From NCBI GenBank assembly GCA_029977705.1, contig JAPOKJ010000026.1:1-48023 (forward strand): 48,023 nucleotides of DNA. Direction: 5' to 3'. Below, piece after piece: positions 1-7,519 of the stretch; position 1 is the stretch's first letter; every line of letters begins with the position of its first letter. Under the pieces are notes generated by a model. It made no database searches and was not told where the DNA came from. It worked only from the letters and a program-made list of their open reading frames with translations. This DNA is from Burkholderiales bacterium (lineage in GTDB: Bacteria > Pseudomonadota > Gammaproteobacteria > Burkholderiales > Burkholderiaceae_E). A program made the translations under genes and the position numbers.

Positions 1-202
1 ATCCCAACGCACATCAACAAATGTAATGGCTCCAGCGGAATCTGCGCGGCAAATAAAAGACAGGCACGTCATCAACCGAACGGGGGGTGTCCGATTGGGG
101 CTGCGAATGTTACGAAACTGGTCGACTGATAACCTTTGGCGGGCAAGATGCAGATGAGCAGAATCCGCTGGAGCCATTACATTTGTTGATGTGCGTTGGG
201 AT
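1..202. repeat. 45-bp inverted repeat pair with 112-bp spacer
   Basis: Bases 1-45 and 158-202 are reverse complements of each other with a single mismatch (base 40 against 163). Each arm contains the core ACATTTGTTGATGTGCGTT or its complement. The arms flank 112 bases without a convincing gene. The layout fits a MITE-like element or a large cruciform. It could also be a fold-back artefact, because the left arm begins exactly at the window edge. No transposase is visible nearby, and the nearest gene is a GIY-YIG nuclease 52 bases downstream. What lies left of base 1 is unknown, so the repeat may be longer. Confidence 0.8.
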
Positions 203-254
203 AATGCATCCATCGCCTCTCATTCTCTCGTTTTAAACCCACTCGCCCTTTCCG

Positions 255-707
255 ATGTCCCAGTTCTCCCAAATGATCCGCTTCGCTGACTGGTCGCCTT
301 CGCTGGTGCCGCCAGTTGCCGCTGGGGTGTATGCGATATGGGACGACGTGCAGCTGATTTATTGCGGCATGTCTGGCCGAAGTTTCAAGCCCGAGCATGT
401 TTCGCGGAAGAAGAGGCATGGTCTCGTCACCCGATTGCACTCGCATGCTTCGGGAAGACTCAGCGGTGACCAGTTTTGCGTTTATGTGGCCAACCGGATC
501 GTCATTCCCAGCCTGGACGCCTCCATGTTGAAGACCTTCGCCGCAGGAGAGATGACCTTGGACGCTCTCACCCGGCAGTACATCCGTTCCCATCTGAGAT
601 TTCAATATGCCATCGCCGATTCAGGAGCAGAGGCGTTTGCTCTCGAAAGGCGATGTCGGCGTGGGGAGGTTTTTGGGGTCAAGCCTCTGCTGAACCCGGC
701 AAACTAG
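255..707 (+). CDS. Stand-alone GIY-YIG nuclease domain protein
   Basis: A 150-residue protein that is essentially one GIY-YIG domain. The two signature strands are GVYAIW (residues 24-29) and LIYCGMSGR (34-42). A conserved-type Arg follows at 60 (TRLHSH), the candidate metal-binding Glu is in FALERR (about 131), and the typical terminal Asn is in LLNPAN. Family members cut DNA using a single metal ion; they include homing endonucleases, UvrC, restriction enzymes and many small uncharacterised proteins. No DNA-binding module is attached, so the target cannot be deduced. The ATG at 255 lacks a strong ribosome-binding site. The gene sits just right of the inverted repeat, which hints at a mobile or defence-related origin, but that is inference. 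Confidence 0.72.
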   Translation: MSQFSQMIRFADWSPSLVPPVAAGVYAIWDDVQLIYCGMSGRSFKPEHVSRKKRHGLVTRLHSHASGRLSGDQFCVYVANRIVIPSLDASMLKTFAAGEMTLDALTRQYIRSHLRFQYAIADSGAEAFALERRCRRGEVFGVKPLLNPAN

Positions 708-816
708 GCAATGGGATCCGATCGAAGAAAATCCCTCCGCCTCCAAGATAATTGCGCCTTGCAAGCAATCCCGTCCAGCCCAATGCCGACGCCCCTACAA
801 CCCACCCAGGCCCCCT

Positions 817-1092
817 ATGCAAGCTACCCCCACCCTCCAGATCAACAACGATCGCGTCATCGTCACCAAGTGGAGCTTTGAGCCCGGTGCCGACACCGGT
901 CACCATGTGCACGGGCACGACTATGTGGTGGTGCCTTTGACCACGGGCAAGCTGCGGCTGGTGGAGCCCACGGGTACCCGCGATGTCGAGTTGACGGCGG
1001 GCGAGTCCTACACGCGGCTGACGGGCGTTGCGCACAACGTGATCAACATCAACGACTTTGCCTTCGCCTTCGTCGAGATCGAACTGAAGTAA
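817..1092 (+). CDS. Small cupin-domain protein
   Basis: A 91-residue single-domain cupin. Motif 1 is seen as HHVHGHDYVVVP (about residues 28-39) with an HxH pair, but the usual acidic residue after it is replaced, leaving Asp in the HDY triplet as a possible ligand. Motif 2 is seen as GESYTRLTGVAHNVIN (about 67-82) with a metal-ligand-type His. Small cupins bind a divalent metal or a small ligand in a beta-barrel; the substrate is not predictable. It converges on the arsH end with an 11-base gap, so it is probably not functionally part of the arsenic operon. It is preceded by 109 bases without other features. Confidence 0.75.
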   Translation: MQATPTLQINNDRVIVTKWSFEPGADTGHHVHGHDYVVVPLTTGKLRLVEPTGTRDVELTAGESYTRLTGVAHNVININDFAFAFVEIELK

Positions 1093-1103
1093 GGGCGCGC
1101 GCC

Positions 1104-1841
1104 TCAGATCGCCCGCTGGTTCACCCGCTCCGAGAGCGCCTGTGCGCTCTCCTTTCTTTCGCTGTACCGGTCGACCAGATAGGGCGACACGTCGCGTGTG
1201 AGCAGGGTGAACTTGATCAGCTCTTCCATCACATCCACGACGCGGTCGTAGTAGGCCGAGGGCTTCATGCGGCCGGCCTCGTCAAATTCGAGAAAGGCCT
1301 TGGCCACCGAGCTCTGGTTGGGAATGGTGAGCATCCGCATCCATCGGCCAAGCACGCGCATCTGGTTGACGGCGTTGAAGGACTGCGACCCCCCACACAC
1401 CTGCATCAGCGCCAGGGTCTTGCCCTGGGTGGGGCGCACCGCGCCGAGCGACAGCGGGATCCAGTCGATCTGGCTTTTCATGATGCCGGTCATGGCGCCG
1501 TGGCGCTCGGGCGAACACCACACCATGCCCTCTGACCATGCGGCCAGCTCGCGCAGTTCCTGCACCTTGGGGTGGGTGTCGGGCGCGGCATCGGGCTGGG
1601 GCAGGTGCAGGGGGTCGAACACCTTGACCTGCGCCCCCATGGCTTCGAGCAGGCGCTGGGCCTCGAGGCTGAGCAGCTTGCTGTACGAGCGCTCGCGCAG
1701 CGATCCGTACAGCATCAGGATGCGCGGCGGGTGGCTGGCCCGCTGCGGCGGATTGAGCAGGGCCTGCTCGGGGCGCCTGAAGCAGTGCGCATCGAGGTTG
1801 GGCAAGCGGCCGTCCTGCGCGGCGTGATCGTTGGTGAGCAT
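1104..1841 (-). CDS. arsH: ArsH, NADPH-dependent FMN reductase (organoarsenical oxidase)
   Basis: 245 residues, the usual size for ArsH. The flavodoxin-like NADPH:FMN fold is clear: [13 protein letters not shown] (about residues 43-55) is the FMN phosphate loop typical of ArsH, followed by [22 protein letters not shown] and the C-terminal ALSERV. ArsH family members oxidise trivalent methyl- and aromatic arsenicals to less toxic pentavalent forms and reduce quinones or dyes using NADPH. It is the last gene of the arsR-arsC-aqpS-arsH operon, 9 bases after the aquaporin gene, so translation is probably coupled. A longer N-terminus of about 40 residues before the flavodoxin core is normal for the family. 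Confidence 0.93.
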   Translation of the reverse strand: MLTNDHAAQDGRLPNLDAHCFRRPEQALLNPPQRASHPPRILMLYGSLRERSYSKLLSLEAQRLLEAMGAQVKVFDPLHLPQPDAAPDTHPKVQELRELAAWSEGMVWCSPERHGAMTGIMKSQIDWIPLSLGAVRPTQGKTLALMQVCGGSQSFNAVNQMRVLGRWMRMLTIPNQSSVAKAFLEFDEAGRMKPSAYYDRVVDVMEELIKFTLLTRDVSPYLVDRYSERKESAQALSERVNQRAI

Positions 1842-1850
1842 CGGCTGGCT

Positions 1851-2516
1851 TCAGGGGCTTGGGTGGGAGGGGGGATCGGATTTGAGGAGCGCATGCAGGC
1901 TCAGGCCCAGGCAGGCGCCCACCATTTCGGCCACCGCAAAGGCGGGCACGTCGGCGGGCGAGATGCCTGCAAAGGTATTGCTGAACATGCGTCCGAAGGC
2001 CGCCGCCGGATTGGCAAACGAGGTGCTGGCGGTGAACCAGTAGGCCGCCCCGATGTAGCAGGCCACCAGGGACGAGGCGCGGCCTTCGGGGGATCGCAGG
2101 ATCACGAACAGCAGGCCGCCGGTGGCCACGACTTCGGCCAGCCATTGGGCGGGTCCGGTGCGCAGCTTGCCGGACCATTGCAGGATGGGCAGCTCGAACA
2201 TGGCGTGGGCGATCCAGGCACCCAGGGCCGCCCCGAGCAACTGTGCGACCACATAGCCTGGCAACTGCACAAGGGGCAGGTCCTTGCGCAAGGCCATGAC
2301 GATCGACACCACCGGATTGAAGTGGGCGCCGCTCAGGGGCCCGAGGGTTTCAATCAGGACATACAGCGCGAAGACGGTGGCCAGGGTGTTGGCGAGCAGG
2401 GCAAGGGCGACATTGCCCCCGGACAGCTGCTCGGCCATGATGCCCGAGCCGATCACCGCGCACAGCAGGGCGGCGGTGCCGACGCCTTCGGACAGGCAGC
2501 GTTTCCAGGCGCTCAT
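1851..2516 (-). CDS. aqpS: Aquaglyceroporin of the arsenic operon (AqpS-like)
   Basis: A 221-residue MIP-family channel. The two half-helix pore motifs are both present: GAHFNPVVS (an NPV variant of the first NPA) and SFANPAAAFG (canonical NPA). Six hydrophobic membrane segments are visible, in two inverted halves. The ATG overlaps the arsC stop codon (ATGA), the signature of coupled translation. In Sinorhizobium meliloti the equivalent AqpS, encoded between arsC and arsH, lets arsenite formed by ArsC flow out of the cell. No arsB or acr3 pump is in this operon, so the channel is the likely exit route here as well. The role follows from context; the MIP fold is seen directly. Confidence 0.9.
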   Translation of the reverse strand: MSAWKRCLSEGVGTAALLCAVIGSGIMAEQLSGGNVALALLANTLATVFALYVLIETLGPLSGAHFNPVVSIVMALRKDLPLVQLPGYVVAQLLGAALGAWIAHAMFELPILQWSGKLRTGPAQWLAEVVATGGLLFVILRSPEGRASSLVACYIGAAYWFTASTSFANPAAAFGRMFSNTFAGISPADVPAFAVAEMVGACLGLSLHALLKSDPPSHPSP

Positions 2517-3016
2517 GTGTTGGCCAGGCTGCGTGCGCTGGTCTGCAGGGCAAGCTTGTGCAGGCTTGCATCGGGCAGGTTGGTGAAGATGTCCAGACGC
2601 CGTCTGATCAGGTGCATGGTGTGCTTGAAGGCGTCCAGCCGGGCCTCATCGCCACCCGGCGCCTCGGAGGGGTCCGGATAGCCCCAGTGGGCGGTGGCGG
2701 GTTGGCCGGGCCAGTACGGGCAGACTTCGCCGGCGGCGTTGTCGCAGACGGTGATGACCAGGTCCATGTGTGGCGCATCGGGGCCCGCGAACACATCCCA
2801 ACTTTTGCTGCTCAGGCCCTCGATGGACACCCCGGCTTGCTGCAGGACGGTCAGGGCCATCGGATTGGGCTTCTGGTTGGCGCGCGGGCTGCTGCCGGCC
2901 GAGTAGGCCTTGAAGCGGCCCTTGCCGATATGGTTGAGCACGGCCTCGGCCAGGATGCTGCGGGCAGAGTTGTGGGTACACAGGAACAGGACGTTCAATG
3001 GGGGAGCTTGCGTCAT
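2513..3016 (-). CDS. arsC: Arsenate reductase, low-molecular-weight phosphatase type
   Basis: 167 residues. The phosphatase-like anion loop CTHNSARS (C13-X5-R19) is at the N-terminus, further cysteines lie at C91 (VCDNAAGEVC) and C99, and the general-acid region is GYPDPSEA (about 112-119). This is the thioredoxin-type arrangement, in which the nucleophilic Cys attacks arsenate and a cysteine pair relays the disulphide. It reduces As(V) to As(III), which the neighbouring channel can release. It follows arsR by 18 bases and overlaps aqpS by 4 bases. The carboxy-terminal 30 residues extend beyond the catalytic core and carry no recognisable motif. Confidence 0.94.
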   Translation of the reverse strand: MTQAPPLNVLFLCTHNSARSILAEAVLNHIGKGRFKAYSAGSSPRANQKPNPMALTVLQQAGVSIEGLSSKSWDVFAGPDAPHMDLVITVCDNAAGEVCPYWPGQPATAHWGYPDPSEAPGGDEARLDAFKHTMHLIRRRLDIFTNLPDASLHKLALQTSARSLANT

Positions 3017-3034
3017 GGGATGGGCTTGTGTGGG

Positions 3035-3361
3035 TCAGCAGGTGGTGCAGATCGGGCGGGCGGTCACTTCGCAGGGCTCGCCCTGGCAACAGTTGCGGGA
3101 CAGGTAGGCCAGCACGTCATTCATGCGGTCGTAGTTGGCCCGGTAGATCAGGTGGCGGCCGCTGCGTTCCTGCGAGATGAGGTCGGCATGCAGCAAGGCC
3201 TTGAGATGAAAGGACAGCGAGGCGGCGGGCAGGGTCAGGGCCTCGGCCAGCCTGGCCGGTGTCAGGCCCCGGGGGCCCTCGACCACGAGTGCCCTGAAGA
3301 TGCGCAGCCGGTGGGGCTGGGCAAGCGCCGCCAGGGCGCTGATGACGATGCTGTCTTCCAT
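3035..3361 (-). CDS. arsR: ArsR-family arsenite-responsive repressor
   Basis: A 108-residue winged-helix ArsR/SmtB protein; the recognition helix region LPAASLSFHLKALLHADLI is at about residues 44-62. The classical CVC arsenite site of E. coli ArsR in the DNA-binding helix is absent. Instead, cysteines cluster at the C-terminus: C91, C92, C97 and then C105 and C108. This resembles the C-terminal CC-C site described for the Acidithiobacillus ferrooxidans repressor. It presumably represses its own four-gene operon until As(III) binds. The ATG is only a few bases from TATCAT on the minus strand, so the message may have a very short leader; I see no clear ribosome-binding site. Confidence 0.92.
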   Translation of the reverse strand: MEDSIVISALAALAQPHRLRIFRALVVEGPRGLTPARLAEALTLPAASLSFHLKALLHADLISQERSGRHLIYRANYDRMNDVLAYLSRNCCQGEPCEVTARPICTTC

Positions 3362-3430
3362 AGTTCAATGATAGTGGAAGGATGTGACCGTTTGATGGCG
3401 TTGCGCGCGCCCCGGGTCGAGGTTCGGTCA

Positions 3431-3436
3431 TATACT
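3431..3436 (+). promoter_or_regulatory. Candidate -10 box for the MBL lipoprotein gene
   Basis: TATACT lies 51 bases upstream of the ATG at 3488. No good -35 hexamer is found at 16-18 bases, so this is only a candidate. The divergent arsR start at 3361 shares the same 126-base intergenic region. Confidence 0.3.
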
Positions 3437-3487
3437 GGTTCGCACCAACAAGACGCGGGGGCCACCCCCGACACCGGAGGAGTTTCC

Positions 3488-4675
3488 ATGGTTCGATCAA
3501 TCACCTCGAGAGGGTTAGCCCTTGCCGCCCTGAGCGGGACCGCCCTTGCCGCCCTGGTGGCCTGTACCGCCACCCCTTCCGCGCCGCCTGCCACGCAGGG
3601 CAGCGTCGACCAGTTCGTGGCCCAGGCCCGGCAGACGGCGGGCGAGGACCTGAAGTTCCTGATGCCGATCTGCGCGCCTCAACCGGCGGTGCGTGCGGTT
3701 CCCAGCGCGGCCATGGACGAGGGTCTGGCCAAGCTGATCAACCAGCCGGCACCCGCGCCCGGCCAGGCCTTCGACAACCTGTACTACGTGGGCGCGGCCT
3801 GGGTCAGTGCCTGGGTGCTCAAGACCAGCGAGGGGCTGATCCTGATCGATGCGCTGAACAACAACCGCGAGGCCGCCGACCTGATCGAGGGCGGCATGCG
3901 CCGGCTCGGGCTCGATCCGGCCCAGATCCGCTACGTCGTGGTGACGCATGGCCATGGCGATCACTACGGCGGGGCCCAGATGCTGGCCGATCGCTTCAAG
4001 GCCCGTGTGGTGGCCAGCGAGATCGACTGGAAGATGATGGAGACTGGCCTGGAATTCGACTCCAAGCTGTGGGACCGTCCGCCCCGTCGCGATGTGTCGG
4101 TGAAGGACGGCGACACGCTGACCCTGGGCGACAGCACGATCCGCTTTGTGATCACGCCCGGGCATACCCTGGGCACGATCTCGCCGGTGTTCGAGGTGCG
4201 CAGTGGCGGCCGCAAGCACACCGCGATGATCTGGGGCGGTACCTCCTTCAACTTCGGGCGCGACATGCTGCGCCTGGATGGCTACATCGCAGCCACCGAG
4301 CGCATGCGCAAGATCGCTGCCGAAATGGGCATCGATGTGCCGCTGAGCAATCATCCCGGCTATGACGGCACGGTGGCCAAGCTCAAGGCGCGCGCCGCTG
4401 CGCCCAATGGGCCCAACCCCTTCGTGAGCGGCCAGCCGGTGGTCGATCGTGCCCTGCAGGTGCTGGGCACCTGCGCACGCGCCCAGAAAACGCGCTTCCA
4501 GATGATGGCGCAGGGCCTGCAGCCGCAGCCGGGCCTGGCCGCTTTCGTCGATGACTTGGCCCCCGGGACGCTGAACACTGCCCAGGCCGTGCGCCCCTTC
4601 CCGTTCAGCGCCACGGCCGATGAGCATGGGCCGTTGGGTGCGCATGGGCATGCATCGGACGCGGCCGGCTCATGA
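3488..4675 (+). CDS. Subclass B3-like metallo-beta-lactamase-fold lipoprotein
   Basis: 395 residues from the ATG at 3488, which has a strong GGAGGAG site 5 bases upstream; the open frame continues upstream but without gene-like sequence. A lipoprotein signal ends in LVAC (Cys26), so the protein should be membrane-anchored in the envelope. The zinc ligands of the fold are complete: THGHGDH (H154, H156, D158, H159), H226 in PGHTLG and H289 in LSNHPGYD. This set matches subclass B3 beta-lactamases and related hydrolases. Whether it hydrolyses beta-lactams is unknown; many B3-like proteins have other substrates. It is longer than usual for B3 enzymes, with an extra C-terminal region after H289. 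It ends at a strong terminator. Confidence 0.85.
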   Translation: MVRSITSRGLALAALSGTALAALVACTATPSAPPATQGSVDQFVAQARQTAGEDLKFLMPICAPQPAVRAVPSAAMDEGLAKLINQPAPAPGQAFDNLYYVGAAWVSAWVLKTSEGLILIDALNNNREAADLIEGGMRRLGLDPAQIRYVVVTHGHGDHYGGAQMLADRFKARVVASEIDWKMMETGLEFDSKLWDRPPRRDVSVKDGDTLTLGDSTIRFVITPGHTLGTISPVFEVRSGGRKHTAMIWGGTSFNFGRDMLRLDGYIAATERMRKIAAEMGIDVPLSNHPGYDGTVAKLKARAAAPNGPNPFVSGQPVVDRALQVLGTCARAQKTRFQMMAQGLQPQPGLAAFVDDLAPGTLNTAQAVRPFPFSATADEHGPLGAHGHASDAAGS

Positions 4676-4679
4676 ACGA

Positions 4680-4714
4680 AAAACCCGCCAGGCGCGGTGC
4701 GCAGGGCGGGTTTT
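4680..4714. terminator. Bidirectional intrinsic terminator
   Basis: A perfect 10-bp stem AAAACCCGCC (4680-4689) pairs with GGCGGGTTTT (4705-4714) around a 15-base loop. T-runs occur on the 3' side in both directions. It can end the MBL gene on the plus strand and the tRNA-Met transcript on the minus strand. Confidence 0.9.
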
Positions 4715-4745
4715 GTCTTGACGCGCAGGGCGTGCCAAGGAAAGG

Positions 4746-4822
4746 TGGTGGCGCATCACGGACTCGAACCGCGGACCTGTGGATTATGATTCCATCGCTC
4801 TAACCGACTGAGCTAATGCGCC
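4746..4822 (-). tRNA. tRNA-Met (anticodon CAT)
   Basis: A 77-base cloverleaf with acceptor stem GGCGCAT/ATGCGCC, D-arm GCTC...GAGC, anticodon stem TGGA/TCCA with loop ATCATAA giving anticodon CAT, T-arm CGCGG/CCGTG around TTCGAGT, discriminator A and an encoded CCA. The fully paired first acceptor base pair argues against an initiator tRNA. An elongator Met tRNA is most likely. A lysidine-modified tRNA-Ile2, which also has a CAT anticodon, cannot be excluded by eye. Confidence 0.93.
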
Positions 4823-4834
4823 GAATAGCCTTCT

Positions 4835-4865
4835 AGTATAACACGGCTTTCCGCGCGGCCGGCAA
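4835..4865 (-). promoter_or_regulatory. Candidate promoter of the tRNA gene
   Basis: On the minus strand TTGCCG (4865-4860) and TATACT (4840-4835) are separated by 19 bases, followed after 12 bases by the mature tRNA 5' end. The spacer is slightly long. The hexamers and position fit a sigma-70 promoter with a very short leader. Confidence 0.5.
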
Positions 4866-4885
4866 GGGGCGGGCGATGCGGGCCC

Positions 4886-6673
4886 TCAGCCGCCTTCAGC
4901 CTCGTCGCGCCGGTCGCTGACCCGGGCCATGCGCCGTTTCAGCCGCATCACGAAGCGGGCCCCGTGCCCCTTGCGGCTGCCGGCCCCGGGCGTCTCGCCA
5001 AATTCGGCGCTCAAGGGCCGCTCCAGGCCGGGCTCGACGCTCAGCTGGGCGCGGTGCTGGTGGGCGATCTCGGCGACGATGGCCAGGCCCAGCCCACTGC
5101 CCTTGGCCGACTCGCCGCTGGCCACGTTGCTGGCCTGGAAAAAGCGGTCGAAGATGCGTTCGCGCTGCTCGGCCGGCACGCCAGGGCCGTTGTCCTCGAC
5201 CTCGAACACGGCCTGCTCACCGCTGGGACGCACGCGCACGGTGACGATGCCATTGCCGGGCGTGTAGCGCAGCGCGTTGTCGATGAGGTTCTGCAAGGCC
5301 TCGTGCAGCAGGATGGGCTGGCCGTCGATCCAGACCGGTCCGCCCGGGGCCTCGAAGCCCAGGTCGATGTTCTTGCCGATGGCCACTGGCGCCAGTTCCT
5401 CGAGCACCTGGCGGCTCAGGGCGGTCAGCTCGACCGGCCCGAACTCGATGCCGTTGCGCAGGTTCTCGGTGCGGGCCAGGGACAGCAGCTGGGAAATCAG
5501 GTGGGCGGCGCGGTCGCTGCTTTGCACGACCTTGGCCAGGCTGTTGCGCAACTCCTGGGGGTCGGTCTGGCGCAGCGCCAACTCGGCCTGCATCTTCAGG
5601 CCCGCCAGCGGGGTCTTCATCTGGTGCGCGGCATCGGCGATGAAGCGCTTTTGCACGCTGATGTTCTCGCCCAGGCGCCCCAGCACGTCGTTGAAGGAAT
5701 GCACCAGCGGCATGATCTCCTCGGGGGTGCCGCGCGGGTCGATCGGCGACAGGTCATCGGGGCTGCGCTCGCGCAGGCGCTTTTCCATCTGCTTGAGCGG
5801 CGCCAGGCCGCGCGACAGCCCGAACCACACCAGCCACAGCGAGATCGGCAGGATCACGAACTGCGGAAAGATCACGCCCTTGACGATTTCATTGGCCAGG
5901 CCGTTGCGTCCGTCCATGGTCTCGGCGGCCTGGATCAGGATCATCGGGTCGCCTTCCTCGGCGCGCGGCCGCAGCTTGTAGATCGAGGCCACCCGGTACT
6001 CGGTGCCATCCATCTGCACGATGCGCATGCGCAGGGTGGCCGGATCCAGTCCGTCATAGGCCGGGGGCACCGGAATCTTGCGGTCGCCGGCCACGACATT
6101 GCCGGCCGGATCGACGATCTGGAACAGGTGATTGGCGCGATCCTCGTCGCTGACCGCGGCGTCCTGGGTGTAGACGCTCATGTTGACGATGGCGCGGTCG
6201 CCCTGCAGTTGCACCTGCTGGCTGAGGGTCTCGACCCGCTCGGCCAGATTGCGGTCAAAGGGCAGGTCGGCCAGGGATCGGGCCACGAGAAAGGTCAGGG
6301 CGATGGACAGCGGCCAGATCAGCACCAGGGGCGCGAACATCCAGTCAAGGATCTCGCCGAACAGGCTGCGCGGCTCAGCCCCCGTGACCACGTTGCCGCG
6401 CTCGGCGACGGCCTTGAGCAGGCCGCGCTTGAGGTCCGGGCCGCTGGCCTCGGGCAGCACCTTGGGCGCAGCCCGCGGCGCCGGCTTGGCCGGCTCGGCG
6501 GGCGCATCGCGGCGCGGCCGCGGGCCCCGCACCTGGTAGGGCAGGGGCGGGATATCCGGGTTCGGAGTCTCGCGACTGTCGAGCAGGTCGCGCAGGAACT
6601 GCGGCAAGGGCCGCGGCACCGGGACCTGGGAGGGGGACACGGCGGGGTCGGCGGGATCAGGCGACGCGCCCAT
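4886..6673 (-). CDS. Two-component sensor histidine kinase, TctE-like
   Basis: 595 residues from the ATG at 6673, which shares one base with the regulator's stop (TGATG); a start 8 codons upstream is possible. A proline- and charge-rich cytoplasmic N-terminus of about 115 residues precedes the first membrane helix (LIWPLSIALTFLVARSL). A periplasmic sensor region of about 150 residues follows, then a second helix (FVILPISLWLVWFGLS). The kinase core is complete: H-box AHQMKTPL (phospho-acceptor His near 350), N-box NLIDNALRYTP, DNGPGVP and GSGLGLAIV. The sensor region resembles TctE/QseC kinases, which often sense carboxylates. The long N-terminal extension is unusual for this family. The ligand is unknown. 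Confidence 0.88.
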   Translation of the reverse strand: MGASPDPADPAVSPSQVPVPRPLPQFLRDLLDSRETPNPDIPPLPYQVRGPRPRRDAPAEPAKPAPRAAPKVLPEASGPDLKRGLLKAVAERGNVVTGAEPRSLFGEILDWMFAPLVLIWPLSIALTFLVARSLADLPFDRNLAERVETLSQQVQLQGDRAIVNMSVYTQDAAVSDEDRANHLFQIVDPAGNVVAGDRKIPVPPAYDGLDPATLRMRIVQMDGTEYRVASIYKLRPRAEEGDPMILIQAAETMDGRNGLANEIVKGVIFPQFVILPISLWLVWFGLSRGLAPLKQMEKRLRERSPDDLSPIDPRGTPEEIMPLVHSFNDVLGRLGENISVQKRFIADAAHQMKTPLAGLKMQAELALRQTDPQELRNSLAKVVQSSDRAAHLISQLLSLARTENLRNGIEFGPVELTALSRQVLEELAPVAIGKNIDLGFEAPGGPVWIDGQPILLHEALQNLIDNALRYTPGNGIVTVRVRPSGEQAVFEVEDNGPGVPAEQRERIFDRFFQASNVASGESAKGSGLGLAIVAEIAHQHRAQLSVEPGLERPLSAEFGETPGAGSRKGHGARFVMRLKRRMARVSDRRDEAEGG

Positions 6674-7344
6674 CACTCGGGCAGCTTCTCCAGGCAATAG
6701 CCCAGACCACGCACGGTATTGATCTTGACGCCGGCGCCTTCCAGCTTCTTGCGCAGCCGGTGCATGTAGACCTCGACCGCATTGGAGGAGATTTCTTCAC
6801 CCCACTCGCACAGGTGTTCGACGATCTGTTCCTTGTTGACCAGACGGCCCACGCGCGAGAGCAGGATCTCGATCAGCCCGACCTCGCGGGCCGACAGGTC
6901 GAGCAGGTCGCCGTCGCAGTAGACGGCGCGGCCGATCTGGTCATAGGTCAGGCGGCCATGGCGCAGCTGCGGCGCGCTCGCCCCCATGCGCCGGCGCACC
7001 AGGGCGCGCACCCGGGCTTCCAGTTCGCTCAGCGCGAAGGGCTTGGCCATGAAGTCGTCGGCGCCCAGGTCCAGGCCGCGCACCCGCTGCTCGACCGAGT
7101 CGGCGGCGGTCAGGATCAGCACCGGGGTGTTGTCATTGCGCGAGCGCAGGCGCTTGAGCACATCCAGGCCGGACAGCTTGGGCAGGCCCAGATCGAGGAT
7201 CAGCAGATCGAAGGTCTGGGCCGACAGCGCGGTGTCGGCCTCGGAGCCCTGCGCCACATGGTCGACGGCATAGCCGGCGGCGCGCAGGCTGCGCGACAGG
7301 CCATCGGCGAGAATTTGATCGTCTTCGGCGACGAGGATTCGCAT
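6673..7344 (-). CDS. OmpR/PhoB-family response regulator, TctD-like
   Basis: 223 residues. The receiver domain has acidic residues EDD (7-9), phospho-acceptor D51 in LILDLGLP and Lys101 in AKPF. A winged-helix effector domain follows (about 125-223), with YMHRLRKKLEGAGVKINTVRGLGY as recognition helix and wing. It is the partner of the kinase whose start overlaps its stop codon, so the two are made from one transcript. TctD-like regulators control tricarboxylate uptake genes. Several Bug/TctC receptors lie in this window, but none is adjacent, so a regulatory link is speculative. Confidence 0.93.
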   Translation of the reverse strand: MRILVAEDDQILADGLSRSLRAAGYAVDHVAQGSEADTALSAQTFDLLILDLGLPKLSGLDVLKRLRSRNDNTPVLILTAADSVEQRVRGLDLGADDFMAKPFALSELEARVRALVRRRMGASAPQLRHGRLTYDQIGRAVYCDGDLLDLSAREVGLIEILLSRVGRLVNKEQIVEHLCEWGEEISSNAVEVYMHRLRKKLEGAGVKINTVRGLGYCLEKLPE

Positions 7345-7519
7345 CGGGCAGGTCCGGACGGTGAGGCTGACGGAGCCGGGAAGGTCGAGTCATTCTAGGA
7401 CAATTCCTGGCCGATGCCTCGCCGCGATCCGATAGCAACGGCTGTCGGCTCGCGATCACGCCTTGCATCTCATCCCGCAAAGACACCGCCGCAGGCGCGA
7501 CAGGTTCTGCGGACCTTCC

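Noticed and set aside
177-605. 142-codon minus-strand frame overlapping the inverted repeat
   Set aside because: Antisense to the GIY-YIG gene, no recognisable domain, no ribosome-binding site.
2558-3487. Long upstream extension of the MBL lipoprotein reading frame
   Set aside because: It runs antisense through arsC and arsR, has no family features, and the strong ribosome-binding site plus lipoprotein signal fix the start at 3488.
4746-4822. Initiator tRNA-fMet
   Set aside because: The first acceptor base pair is a normal G-C pair, whereas bacterial initiators have a mismatch there.
4964-6700. 578-codon open frame on the plus strand
   Set aside because: Antisense shadow of the histidine kinase; composition is typical of GC-rich opposite frames and no motif is present.
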